A stretch of DNA of 64,000 bases from assembly GCF_051622035.1 (NCBI RefSeq), contig NC_135355.1:31188986-31252985 (forward strand), given 5' to 3'. Each line of letters opens with the position of its first letter. Within the stretch, counting starts at the first letter, position 1. The notes under the pieces were generated by a model. It worked only from the letters and a program-made list of their open reading frames with translations. It was not told the origin of the DNA and did not search any database. Shown here piece after piece: positions 1-14,065 of this stretch. The position numbers and the translations under genes were made by a program. Source of the stretch: Arctopsyche grandis. Its lineage: Eukaryota; Arthropoda; Insecta; Trichoptera; Hydropsychidae.

Positions 1-929
1 GAGGAGATTGTAATGGAAACAGATGGGTACATATTAAATATAAGGTCGCAAAAATAAATGTCATCATAAGTCAAAAGCATAGCTACTCTTAATAAATGAC
101 AAATAATGACCTAAGAGACCTTCGAGCACTTGTGGGAAACCGCAGTTATTAGTATTTAACTTCGAGGAAGTCTAATCTACGGTTATGCTGACGGTAGAAA
201 ATTTAAGCTGAACGATATTGTCATATTAGAAAAATATGTAAAAGGATATGACAATGTGCTGATTGATCATAAATCATAAGTAAGGTTTTTCTCCAGGATT
301 AGGCTAGAGAATTTGACTTTGTGATCGCTAACGTATAAACTCATTTTATATTCAGATTAAGGAAAGACCGATTCCAAGAGGGCTAAAACTATTTTTATCC
401 AAACGATTTTCATAATACGTATTTATGTATATTTATATTTTTCTTACATACATACCATAATATGATAAAAAATATACCTGTCTGTTTTAAAAATAATAAT
501 TTTATCAGTAAATATTACATATATTTAGTTATTATAGTAACAAATTAAAATTAATTTAATTAATTCTTAAACAAGTCGCATGTTACGAATTCGGCTACAT
601 CCATAGATAACACGTATTATTTTTCTTTCCTGAATTTTCTTACTTGATTTAAATATGAAGAAAAATATGAAATTGTTTTAATATAATTAATCAAAAAAAA
701 CGAGTAAAGGTTAGATAGGTTATAGTTAAACTACTTGAAGTGTAAAGACGGAGAATAATTAAATAAAACGAGAGGAAACCCGTAGAAAGGAAACACTCAT
801 TTAAAAGTCAGCGATCCAAAGTGGTGCTTTGCATTTACTTGCACTCTCTAATTTAGTGAGAAGAAAGGAAAGGAATCGGCAATTGAAAAGAAAACAACAT
901 TCAATTTTTCAATTCATTCCGATCATGCA
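1..929. other. AT-rich stretch without a recognisable gene
   Basis: No ORF of note, no splice-supported exon and no repeat that recurs in the window was seen. If longer PDE4 isoforms exist, this is likely intron or upstream sequence of that + strand gene, but nothing in the bases shows it. Confidence 0.5.
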
Positions 930-1340
930 CATTATAACGCGATCGTGACACGCAGCCGCCGGTTATAGCAATCAATTTCCATCTTTATTAAGCATTCGTG
1001 ATACGTAAAAGATTCGATCGCGTGGGATTCGCGAATGGCGAAAACCGGTCGCGAAAGACGAGTGCGCTTCCGCCCCCGCACCACCAATAACAACAACAAC
1101 AATTTGAACCACCCATGACCATAAATGGTGATCGGGGCACGAATTACTACTACGCCGGCGCCACGGTGGCGAGAGACCCTCTCATAGTCCTTTCCAATAA
1201 CAAAACCTAAAATGGCGTCCCAACAACAAAACTCAAAATGGCGTCCCAACATAACCTCTCGGAAGAAGACGATCTTAACCTAAAAAAAGCGTGACTCACG
1301 CTTAACTGCGCCGATGCGATTTTGCATAATCCTTTCATTA
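930..1340. promoter_or_regulatory. GC-rich island with tandem YY1/Pho-like sites
   Basis: This 400-bp block is clearly richer in G, C and CpG than its surroundings. It holds a tandem duplication of about 26 bp (1202-1253) in which each unit contains AAAATGGCGTCCCAAC. AAATGGCG resembles the binding core of YY1 and its insect counterpart Pleiohomeotic. The ORFs that cross it on the minus strand (932-1252 and 1207-1479) have skewed composition and no domain I recognise. A promoter, a Polycomb-type element or a repeat fragment are all possible; the call rests on composition and motif only. Confidence 0.25.
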
Positions 1341-2455
1341 TTGTTGAACACAATGCCTGCAAATACAATATGCGAGATAACAACATCAATAGTTTCATTA
1401 TCGAATACACTCTCCCCACCCCTATATCTCGATGTGATGTAGAAATCCAGACCATATGTCTGATTAAGTACGATTTCATATGTGTTTGTACACGTTTAAT
1501 GAAACCATTCTGGTAACTTGATTATCACCGGTAATGACCAAAGTACGTCACTAATTGGCAAAATCGCAATGATTCATCCAATACAATAATGAAAGCTTAG
1601 GATATCTTGCGGAAATGAAAACACCGGAGATGCTACTTTACAAAGATTCGTTTTCTTTGTGAAAATCATTATCAGTTATGTTTATGGAATTTCTATAATA
1701 ACTCTGGAATTGCGAATTTATTTAAGTCACCAAGTCAATAATCTTAGATTTATAAGTGACTCGTGAAAAATCATAATACTATGTCAATATTAGAATGAGT
1801 TATGAAATACGATGGTGATGGTATTCAAGTGGTGTTAGTTTACTTTTTTAACTCTGCAAACTAACAATGGATATATGTACATAATTTACATATCGATGCT
1901 TTACTAACTGCATATTTCTTCTCTTATAATAACAACGCCTCAAAAACATATCATCATATGTAGTGTATACATGCTCAAGATTTATCAATACCTTTGTATA
2001 TATAATATAAAATTTCTATTGTTTACAATTCAGATATAATAGATACTTGGAAACTTACATGAAACACGTGTTTGTAACAATTTCTTATTAATCCAAGGAA
2101 CAATAATTTCAAGTATTGACATTGATTCATAATATATAATAGTAACATACATTGTTGTTAAAGTAATCGAATTATAAAAATAGTATTGTGCTTAATAAAT
2201 TTGTTCTAATATGAGTAGATTTGCAATATTAAAAAAATATAATAATTTATATGAATAGTTTCTTACTGATTATATTAACCAGTGATCACAATAACTGAAG
2301 AACTATAGCTGTAATGTAATCAAGCCTATTAATGCGAACCAATAAAAATAAATTAATTACAACGGCGAACTTCAATATGAGTGTTGATCGGAAAGATTAT
2401 TGGCTCACCATGCTATCGTTGCGCAAACTAAACATTTTGTTTACCACTGATAAGC
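1341..2455. other. AT-rich stretch upstream of the PDE4 promoter
   Basis: No exon, RNA gene or repeated element was recognised between the GC-rich island and the TATA box at 2461. Confidence 0.5.
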
Positions 2456-2460
2456 AAGTC

Positions 2461-2738
2461 TATAAAAGCAGCTCGGACACACTTCCATATCGTCAGTTGG
2501 TTTTAGTATATCGTCGACAGTTTTTCAGTTGTGTTGAAATGTTGTGGTGTGAAAAATAAGTTTCGGTGATACACAATGGTTTGCTCGCTGATATCCGCAG
2601 TGGATCAAACTTAAATGTGAATATCAGTTGTTAGTGACAAGTTGACAAACGCTTTCGTATATGTAATATTAAATGTGAATGTTTTGTATACATAGAACCG
2701 ATCAGACATAAAAGTATCGACGAGTGATTGAGTAAAAT
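2461..2738 (+). promoter_or_regulatory. TATA/Inr promoter and uORF-bearing 5' UTR of the short PDE4 isoform
   Basis: A TATAAAA box lies at 2461-2467. An initiator-type TCAGTT lies at 2493-2498, placing a likely +1 at A2495, 34 bases from the first T of the box, close to normal arthropod spacing. The inferred 5' UTR of about 244 bases carries at least two upstream ORFs before the PDE4 start: 2539-2559 (6 codons) and 2576-2614 (12 codons). A TAA stands in frame two codons before the PDE4 ATG, which supports 2739 as the real start. Transcription start and uORF function are inferred, not shown. Confidence 0.55.
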
Positions 2739-3143
2739 ATGGGCGTTGAAAAGAAAATAGTACCTGAGGGCCAAAGGGCTGAGGAGCCTGGGGCGCAAGC
2801 TGATGCCCTCAATGAACTCGCAGCCACCTATGGAATCTTGGCGAACATCGCCACGGTTGTGACAGTTTTCGCTCTACAGGTCTTTTCATCTTGAAACTTT
2901 ACCTCTAACTAATCACTTTATTCTACGGAACGAACTAACTTTCCGTTTCAATTCATCCGTAACACTTTAAACTTTGGTTTAAATCTCACTACGATTCATT
3001 TCAAAGCAGATATGTTGGGAAATTTGAAGCACGGCTTGTGATTGTTCTCTTTGATAGACTTCAAACATATGAAAACAAATTTCACATGATATTTTTCCGA
3101 GACAATTATCATTAGCCGTCTACAAAATTCGCAATACAGCTAC

Positions 3144-3209
<66 letters not shown>

Positions 3210-5824
3210 CTTAAAAATGTAATTATAAATTTCTTAAAAGGTTTTCATAAACACACATTGATTGTACTGCCAAATTTTCATTTGAATTCAAATTATAATT
3301 TTTGATTTTTATGTACATTTATTGAATATATAAAACTAATTTTTTGTAATATTTCTTTTCACAGTTCAAGCGAATGCTAAACAAAGAGTTGAGCCACTTC
3401 TCAGAATCCAGTAAATCAGGAAATCAAATCTCAGAATACATCTGCTCTACATTCTTAGGTAGCTTAAATATTTCAATCAAATTTGCAACTTAAACAAACA
3501 TATATAATAAATTTTCAATGAAGTGTGGTATAAGTTTATAATTCTTATATTATAATTTTCAGATAAACAACAAGAGTTGGACGTGCCGTCTCTGCACGTC
3601 GAAGATGCGGTGGAACGGTCAGCGAAGAAAAAAGATAGACCAAGACATGCCGGTTCATCCACTCCCATGTCACAAGTAATAGTCTGTTAATTTTTTTAAA
3701 TAAATAATTCCCTATGTTGTTTTTAAAATTCTGACTTTCAAATCATCAACTTTTTTTTATTTACCCCATGAAATTATTTTAAAACATCCACCCCAGGTCT
3801 TATAAATTTATAAATGAATGAGCTTAAAATTCTTTAGTGATTTTATTAGTGGGATTATAGCAAAGCATTGTTTGAGATAAGTTACTAGATGTTTCAATTT
3901 GGAATGTTAAAACTAATCAAATGGTATATGCTTTATGACGTACATAAATATAGCTACATATAAATAGAATAATACTTTTACAATGTAAAGTTATCTTAAA
4001 AATAACCAGCCAAACTAATCTAACAAGCTCAAGTAGTATTAAAGAGCTATATATCATTGTATAATATATAAAATTTTTGGAATTTACTGTCAAAATTTAG
4101 AACATAAGATACTTTGATAAACAGAATATGTGTTAATATATTTTCTTCCTTCTATATATTTTTTTATATAATTTTAAATATTCCTTTTGAATTACTATAA
4201 GGTTTTAATGTATTTTTTCAGATATCAGGTGTCAAGCGCGCTTTGACCCACACAAACAGTTTCACTGGCGAAAAGCTGCCAAGACACGGTGTGGAATGTG
4301 CCCGGGAAGATGAGCTTACCCGCGTCCTCGCCGATGTGGACCGATGGGGCGTCGATATATTCCGTGTTGGTGAATTGACCACCAATCGCCCTCTGACTTG
4401 CATCGCTTACACAGCATTCACCGTAAGTCATGTCCACCGATAACATATGCAATATATGTATATGTATGTGTATGTTCATGAAATTCAATAATTTTAACTT
4501 TCACATTGTCATGTTTCAGAGTCGGGACCTTTTAAAGACACTGATGATCCCACCAAAGACGTTCATCACGTTCATGATGACACTAGAGGACCACTACATA
4601 AAGGATAATCCGTTCCACAATTCGCTGCACGCAGCAGACGTGACACAAAGCACTCACGTACTCCTCAACACCCCGGCTTTAGAATCCGTATTCACACCTT
4701 TGGAAATCTGTTCAGCTCTGTTCGCTGCCACGATACACGACGTGGATCATCCCGGTCTGACGAACCAGTTCCTGATTAACTCCAGCTCCGAGCTCGCGTT
4801 GATGTACAACGACGAGTCGGTGCTTGAAAACCACCACTTGGCCGTCGCTTTCAAGTTACTCCAGAATGAGGGATGTGACATCTTCATTAACCTTCATAAG
4901 AAGCAACGCCAAACGCTGCGCAAAATGGTGATAGACATGGTGTTATCGACAGACATGTCTAAGCACATGAGCCTGCTGGCCGACCTTAAAACGATGGTTG
5001 AGACGAAGAAAGTCGCCGGATCTGGAGTGCTCCTATTGGACAACTACACGGATAGGATTCAAGTGTTGGAGAACTTAGTGCACTGCGCCGATTTGAGCAA
5101 TCCCACTAAGCCGCTAGCGCTGTACCGTCGGTGGGTGGCACTGCTAATGGAAGAATTCTTCCAGCAGGGTGATCGGGAACAAGAGCAGAAGATGGATATC
5201 AGCCCTATGTGCGATAGGCATAACGCCACCATTGAAAAATCACAGGTATAAATCTACATACGTATATAAAATTGTCGTAACTAACAGATATGTCTCCATC
5301 TCCTTGTTCCAAAAAAGATTTTTCTTTATTATTTTATTTATTTGATCTCATTAATTAGTAACTTTTGAAGTTTATTTCGATAATACATTTTTACTTTATT
5401 AATCTGAAATAAGTTCTAAAATTTTAAATTACACATTGTATGAAGAGTTTTCAAATATGATATAAATTCATCAGGTTGGCTTCATCGACTACATTGTTCA
5501 TCCTCTTTGGGAGACATGGGCCGATCTTGTGCATCCAGACGCTCAGGATATTCTCGACACATTGGAGGAAAACCGCGACTGGTATCAGAGCATGATACCA
5601 CCGTCTCCGCCTCCGTCGGATGATCCACCGGCTCAAGCGCCGGACCGTCCCGACAGTAGACTGGAAAAAATACGATTCCAAGTAAGACTCGATACTTCAT
5701 CTCAAGTGTTTTTGATTTGATTGCAGATTTTTCCAACTGCATCATATTGATTGTATTATTTTCTTTTTAATCACAGGTTACGTTGGAAGAAGGCGAGGGT
5801 TCAGAGGGAGAAGGTGGAATGTGA
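2739..5824 (+). CDS. dnc: cAMP-specific 3',5'-cyclic phosphodiesterase, PDE4/dunce family, super-short isoform
   Basis: Hydrolyses cAMP to AMP and so ends cAMP signalling; in flies this family acts in learning and memory. Exons: 2739-2879, 3365-3458, 3563-3675, 4222-4422, 4520-5245, 5475-5681, 5777-5824. All have AG/GT borders, and the 1530 nt read through to 509 aa. Residues 1-47 are isoform-specific and include a hydrophobic run at about 31-46. Exon 2 begins [15 protein letters not shown], the C-terminal half of the UCR2 regulatory module. UCR1 and the first half of UCR2 are absent, so this is a super-short form. The catalytic domain starts near residue 184 with metal and cAMP site residues in [10 protein letters not shown] (216-225) and HDVDHPG (256-262). 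[20 protein letters not shown] follows in exon 6. The acidic tail [11 protein letters not shown] is typical of dunce. Longer isoforms from upstream promoters are expected but are not visible here. Confidence 0.95.
3147..3207. repeat. (TA)n microsatellite in PDE4 intron 1
   Basis: An almost pure TA dinucleotide run, broken once by TACATA, inside the first intron of the super-short PDE4 transcript. No other feature was seen in this intron. Confidence 0.9.
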
Positions 5825-9483
<3,659 letters not shown>

Positions 9484-11210
9484 TTATTTACATAAACACT
9501 TCAAATTCAATTCCTCGAATTTCTTGAGCAAGCAAGCTGAATTCGCAGTTGAGTCTTTGCTTCTGTAAGTATACAAAATGTTGCTCAATGAATAATCACA
9601 ATCATTAATCGATCATTCGAGTACTTACCCATCACTGAAAATCTTCGGTATCAAATCGAATGAAACTCGACTGCTAGACGAACATTTCCCAGCAAAGATA
9701 TCCTCCAACTTGTCGTGCAAGCGATCTGGGATATCATCATCGAATCTATCCGACAACGACCAAGACCTCCTGGGTATTTGGTAAGTTAATCCATGCGAAC
9801 AATTAGACAATGAAATCGGAGAATCTTGAAACAGTCGATGATACTTGGAGCAGATTCCACAATCGTTCAATCGGTGAATTTTAAACACATCGACATCAGA
9901 AGCCATTATTTTAGACACCGAAGGAATATCTGCATTACTTACTTGCACTGTTGATCTTAAAATCAAAAAAATAAAAACGAAATCATTTAAATACATTATA
10001 TGTATATTATGTACAAAAAATTTTACACAAACCTATGATTGCAACGATTTGATCTTTTATAAGATGTAGAATTTCTACTAATGGAATGTTTGCAAGCTTC
10101 ATGTGAACATTTTTGTCTGAAAAATTGTGTGTTTAAATAATATATCACTATATTTATTGTATATATATATGTATATACATTAAACAAACATACCTGTGAT
10201 AGTCATGTGAATGACAAACGGCTTGCTGCCGTCGTGATAGCTTACTGACAAAATTCGTATCGACATATTGCACATGTCTTTGAATATCAATCGGAGGTTC
10301 CATTAAAGTTTCCAAACTTTCTTCGATTTTTATAGCAGATACTATGTCGATCTTTGGTGATAATATACCCTAAAATATATTTGGCTAACATTTACATATA
10401 TTATATATAAAATCTTATACTCATAACAGTTTTTTTTTTGCATATGCATATAATATCTTAGCCTTGAGGCTCATTTATGTATCTATTATGAATATAAAAG
10501 TACCAATTTGAGTTTTTGTGCATATGAATTATTCATTGATTAAAATTGACAGATAATTACGGGAAAAGAGGACGATGATTGCATCAAGAGTTCAACCGTA
10601 CAATTTGTGAATACACTCGGTGAATAAAGTACGTCGGACAGCGAACTTACAAATTTTGCAAGAACCTTTCCATGTTCGTGACTGCAATTAGAAGGCCATT
10701 GGACTAGCAAGCATCGAAAAGATTCATTTTCTGAAATTATTAAGTGGTTTTTTATATTAGGTTAGGATTTTAATTTTTTGCATGCACCGTGATTTTGCTC
10801 TAACCTAAAATAGATCCAATTCAAAATTGTAACTTAATCTAATGACCAATTTATAAAGTAAATACATAAATCTAAAAATTATTATTATATATTACCGAGA
10901 ACCTTTTGAAGACCCGTCAAGCTATTAGCTCTATCGATACTCTTTGCAAAGTAAAACACTTCATGAAAGTTCAACGGAAAGACCGGAGGCAAGTGTTTAG
11001 TTTCATACTCAATACCAAGTGTCGATACAACCAATGAAATATATCCATTCAGACATAACCATACACCAGGACAGGAAACCTATTTAACAGATACACATTT
11101 TAACTATATCACTTCATAGCAATGAAAATAAAAATGCATTTGAACTGAATTTGAGCGCACACCAACTTAATTTCTAATTCCAATGATAAGTTATACATTT
11201 TTTTCGACAT
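9484..11210 (-). CDS. SPATA6-like protein (spermatogenesis-associated protein 6 family)
   Basis: In mouse, SPATA6 is needed to build the connecting piece joining sperm head and tail; the role here is inferred from the family. Exons in transcript order: 11163-11210, 10896-11079, 10561-10730, 10194-10369, 10033-10116, 9629-9955, 9484-9562. Every junction has GT/AG on the minus strand, phases close, and 1068 nt give 355 aa plus TAA. The start MSKKMYNLSLELEIKL followed by VSCPGVWLCLNGYISL matches the family N-terminus (an 'LELEIK..TCPGV.L' pattern). LPPVFPLNFHEVFYF and SSFPGILSPKID also match conserved family blocks, together marking the N-terminal SPATA6 domain at about residues 1-150. The C-terminal half is rich in Cys, His and Ser and less conserved. 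AATAAA motifs lie just past the stop. The gene faces PDE4 tail-to-tail. The family call is from recalled motifs without a search. Confidence 0.85.
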
Positions 11211-11755
11211 AATTGATCAGCGATTGTAAGACATTTCAATAGAATTTATAAAAAAACTAACAATTTTAAATATTTGCAAGGGAGAATAACCAAAAGCGTA
11301 TGTTTACAATTTACGCATAGTATCGTTGTCAAGGAAACGTTGAACACATAAAAATTGCTAGGTTTAGATCAGACTTTCATACTTTTAAGACTTTTTTATT
11401 TTGTGAAATTCAGTTGAAGCATCTTAAATAATTTAATTTGAGAAATAATAAATAAATAATCTATATAAAAATGGACGCGATGTGTATATGTATATGTGAG
11501 TAAGTGCCAATCAGAGTCAAGTGATCGAGGAGACGCGGGGAAGCAAGAAGGGAAGTGAATTACCTTACACTATATTTATATATATATATATATATATAAC
11601 ATATAACTTTATTTTAATTCGTGTATAAATTCCTTTCCGAAGTCACCCTTTGAAATCAACGGGCGCAACACTAGTTAATACAAACGGAACCACAATAATA
11701 AGAGGTAAGTAAAAAATGTAGAACAACAGACGACTCTTGCACGTGTCACAACAAC
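11211..11755. other. Upstream region of the SPATA6-like gene
   Basis: It begins just 5' of the minus-strand ATG at 11210. No TATA box stands out. A short (TA)n run lies at 11577-11598, and a block with a different, more GC-rich composition (11461-11560) looks like a repeat fragment that I could not place. Confidence 0.4.
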
Positions 11756-12640
11756 TAGAGGTTGTGATCGAGAAATCTCGTCTCGAGATTTCTCGAGAAT
11801 TCTCGAGAAATTTTGATTCTCGTTTCTCGAGAATATTTTATTGTAAAATTTCGAGATTCTCCTTTCTCGAGAATATTTTATTATGAAAATTCGAGATTCT
11901 CGTATCTCGAGAAATCGTTTATTAGAATCTCAAAAATATCGAGAATATTCTTAATTTATCACTACATGTTTTTGCTCAATAAACTGACTGATTTGTATAC
12001 TTGTTAACACGTAAATAATTTTGTGAAGTATTTTAATATGTATAGATGGTCAGTATTTTTATTATTTGTCCGGTAAGTTATTATTCGGTCATCATATAAG
12101 TACATATACACATGTTACAACGAAATCGCACCATTTTTAAGTTACATATATGTACATATGTGCATGATATCACTAAAACGCTAGTGAAAATATATTTTCA
12201 CTGACAATATGACCCCACTTAACACACATAAAACAAAGATTTTTGATTTATTATTTATTTATTCGAGTATTTGTTCCTTAGATATTAATAAATTTATAGT
12301 CAGTATTTTAATATGCATAGATGGTCAGTATTTTTATTATTTGTCCGGTCATAAAAACACGGGCAAAGCCGGGTAGCAAAACTGGGAATTTTATAAAATT
12401 ATTTTTTACATATTGTTATTTTTACTATTTTAAATTACTTTTGTATATTTTTATTTTCTTTTCATGCCTTCTTTTATAATATTTTTTTATATAATTTTAC
12501 TTTTTTTTTCTATTCAATGTTCTACTGTATCTCTCTATATCTTTCTTTCATCATGTCTTTAATAAAGTTGTAAGCCCCTGATATAATATACATATGTAGT
12601 GTTTGTGTCCTTTTGATTTGTGTATGTTGTCAAGTTTAGG
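11756..12640 (+). mobile_element. Left part of a hAT-type MITE (CTCGAG-rich family, copy A)
   Basis: It starts with TAGAGGTTGTGAT followed by many TCTCGAGA-type subterminal repeats, and matches the complete element at 26566-27663 over most of its length, including the CACGGGCAAAGCCGGG block (12359). The right terminal repeat is missing: at about 12640 the sequence switches to the block shared with 32.3 kb. Truncated or recombined copy. Confidence 0.7.
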
Positions 12641-13040
12641 TGGGTCTACCTCACGGGACCGAAAGTGAAAAGCCCGAAAACACAAATATCGGAAGGCAAA
12701 GATCGAAAATCGAAAGATCTTAAGTCGAAAGATCAAAAAAAGGGTGCATGGTAAACAGTACTATGTATACATAATATATATGAGTGGTATGCGGTGAAAT
12801 TATCTCTCTTTTTGTCATACAGCCTTGTTTAATGTGCGCGCGCAGAATACGGGAGGAAAAGCCTGTTCCTCTTGTTCCTGTTGTATCCTGCTCGCGCAAA
12901 TTAAGTGAGGATGTATGACGGGGGGAAAGAGACTTTTACCGCACGTCACTGATATGTATACTAACCGTTTTTCATATGTATGCATGGTAAACGAACATTT
13001 TCTACTTTTTAACATTCGTTGCGGTGACGGTCACCATAAT
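12170..13040 (-). repeat. Composite repeat, inverted partner of 32036-32912
   Basis: This stretch reappears in reverse at 32036-32912 with the same order of parts: a fragment of the CTCGAG-rich hAT element, a 120-bp block ending at GTGAGGTAGACCCA (in reverse), a small hAT-type MITE, and a flank with GGTGACCGT. A 61-codon ORF (12551-12736 on minus; 32331-32516 on plus) is identical at the protein level in both, which points to a recent copy or conversion event. No coding function is claimed for that ORF. Confidence 0.75.
12782..12951 (-). mobile_element. Small hAT-type MITE (CAGTGGCGTGCGGTG family)
   Basis: The ends read GAGTGGTATGCGGTG and CCGCACGTCACTG, imperfect inverted repeats. Flanks are ATATATAT (12774-12781) and ATATGTAT (12952-12959), an 8-bp target duplication in simple sequence and so weak on its own. 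The same family occurs at 20037-20255 and 32117-32285, where ends and duplication are better. Confidence 0.7.
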
Positions 13041-14065
13041 TTTCAATATTAAATAAAAAATCTTTTCAAAACTACACTGTGCTTATTGTCCTCTCCAACA
13101 CGCAATCTCCACATACAAATTTAGACTCACATACAACTTCTATAGACATTTTTACAAAATTTCAAAAGGCAAGTTACAATAATTATAATAGAACAAATAA
13201 AAATATTTTGGTTTTGTTTTTTAATCTTTCATGAAACTTCAGCATCAATTCAACGTTTTTTTTATACCTGCCTTTTTTATACACTTTCCGAAACATCTTT
13301 CGCCTTATTTTCCTCGCATTGTACAAACAATACATTTATTTTAAAAAGCCCCCTTTCTACTATCTAATATTCAGCGCTCTGGCACTTATTTTTTTAGCAC
13401 GACACCACTGTGCTTTTTCATTGTGGAATTAGTTTTTCTTTAAATAAATAAATGTACATATGTATCTGCAAATGAAGGAAGTGGTTGAATATGAGTTTAA
13501 ACTCCACATAATATTAAAGAAATATATGCATTATTCATACAAATTTGCAAGACTATTAAATCAAAAAGAAAATTAAACAATAGATATTTTTGAATAATTC
13601 AATTGAAATATTTTTTTAATTACACAACCGATGAACTGTAAAAGTACATACTGTATTTCTTGTTTCTTTTAAATTTCCTTTACATACATTGTATATAGGA
13701 ACAAAAAATAAATATGTATAGCATAATGGAAACGTTGTTCCTTAATTTGAATTTTCATTCACAACTCGCAATTTTTCTTTACACCAATATTTGCAAATGG
13801 CAATGATAGCCTTGCTCTATATATATTTGTATAATTAAAAGTTAATAAACAACTTATTACGCATTCAATGGTAAACTAATTGAAATCGTAGACTACAATC
13901 TCAAGAATCGACTATTATCAAGAAATTCACTTTCACTAAGTGTCAACCGCAGCTTAGTGCAATATAATATACATACACACATACATACATATATGAATGT
14001 GGGTTCAGTGATTTTCAAACTTCTTTCATAAGTATACTTTTTACACAATATTTTCATTATATAAT
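13041..14065. other. AT-rich stretch with one orphan hAT-like end
   Basis: No gene was seen. A terminal motif TTTAGCACGACACCACTG ends at 13410 and recurs at 35109-35145 with TTTAGCACTACACCACTG, so the two are probably ends of one MITE family whose other ends are lost. The remainder is unremarkable. Confidence 0.45.

Noticed and set aside
932-1479. Overlapping minus-strand ORFs of 106 and 90 codons
   Set aside because: They owe their length to GC-rich and duplicated sequence; no domain, splice or codon support.
4225-4488. Minus-strand ORFs antisense to PDE4 exons (also 5451-5745)
   Set aside because: Shadows of coding exons on the other strand.
12551-12736. 61-codon ORF identical to one at 32331-32516 as a possible conserved gene
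   Set aside because: It lies across the junction of two repeats in a duplicated mosaic; identity is explained by recent duplication.
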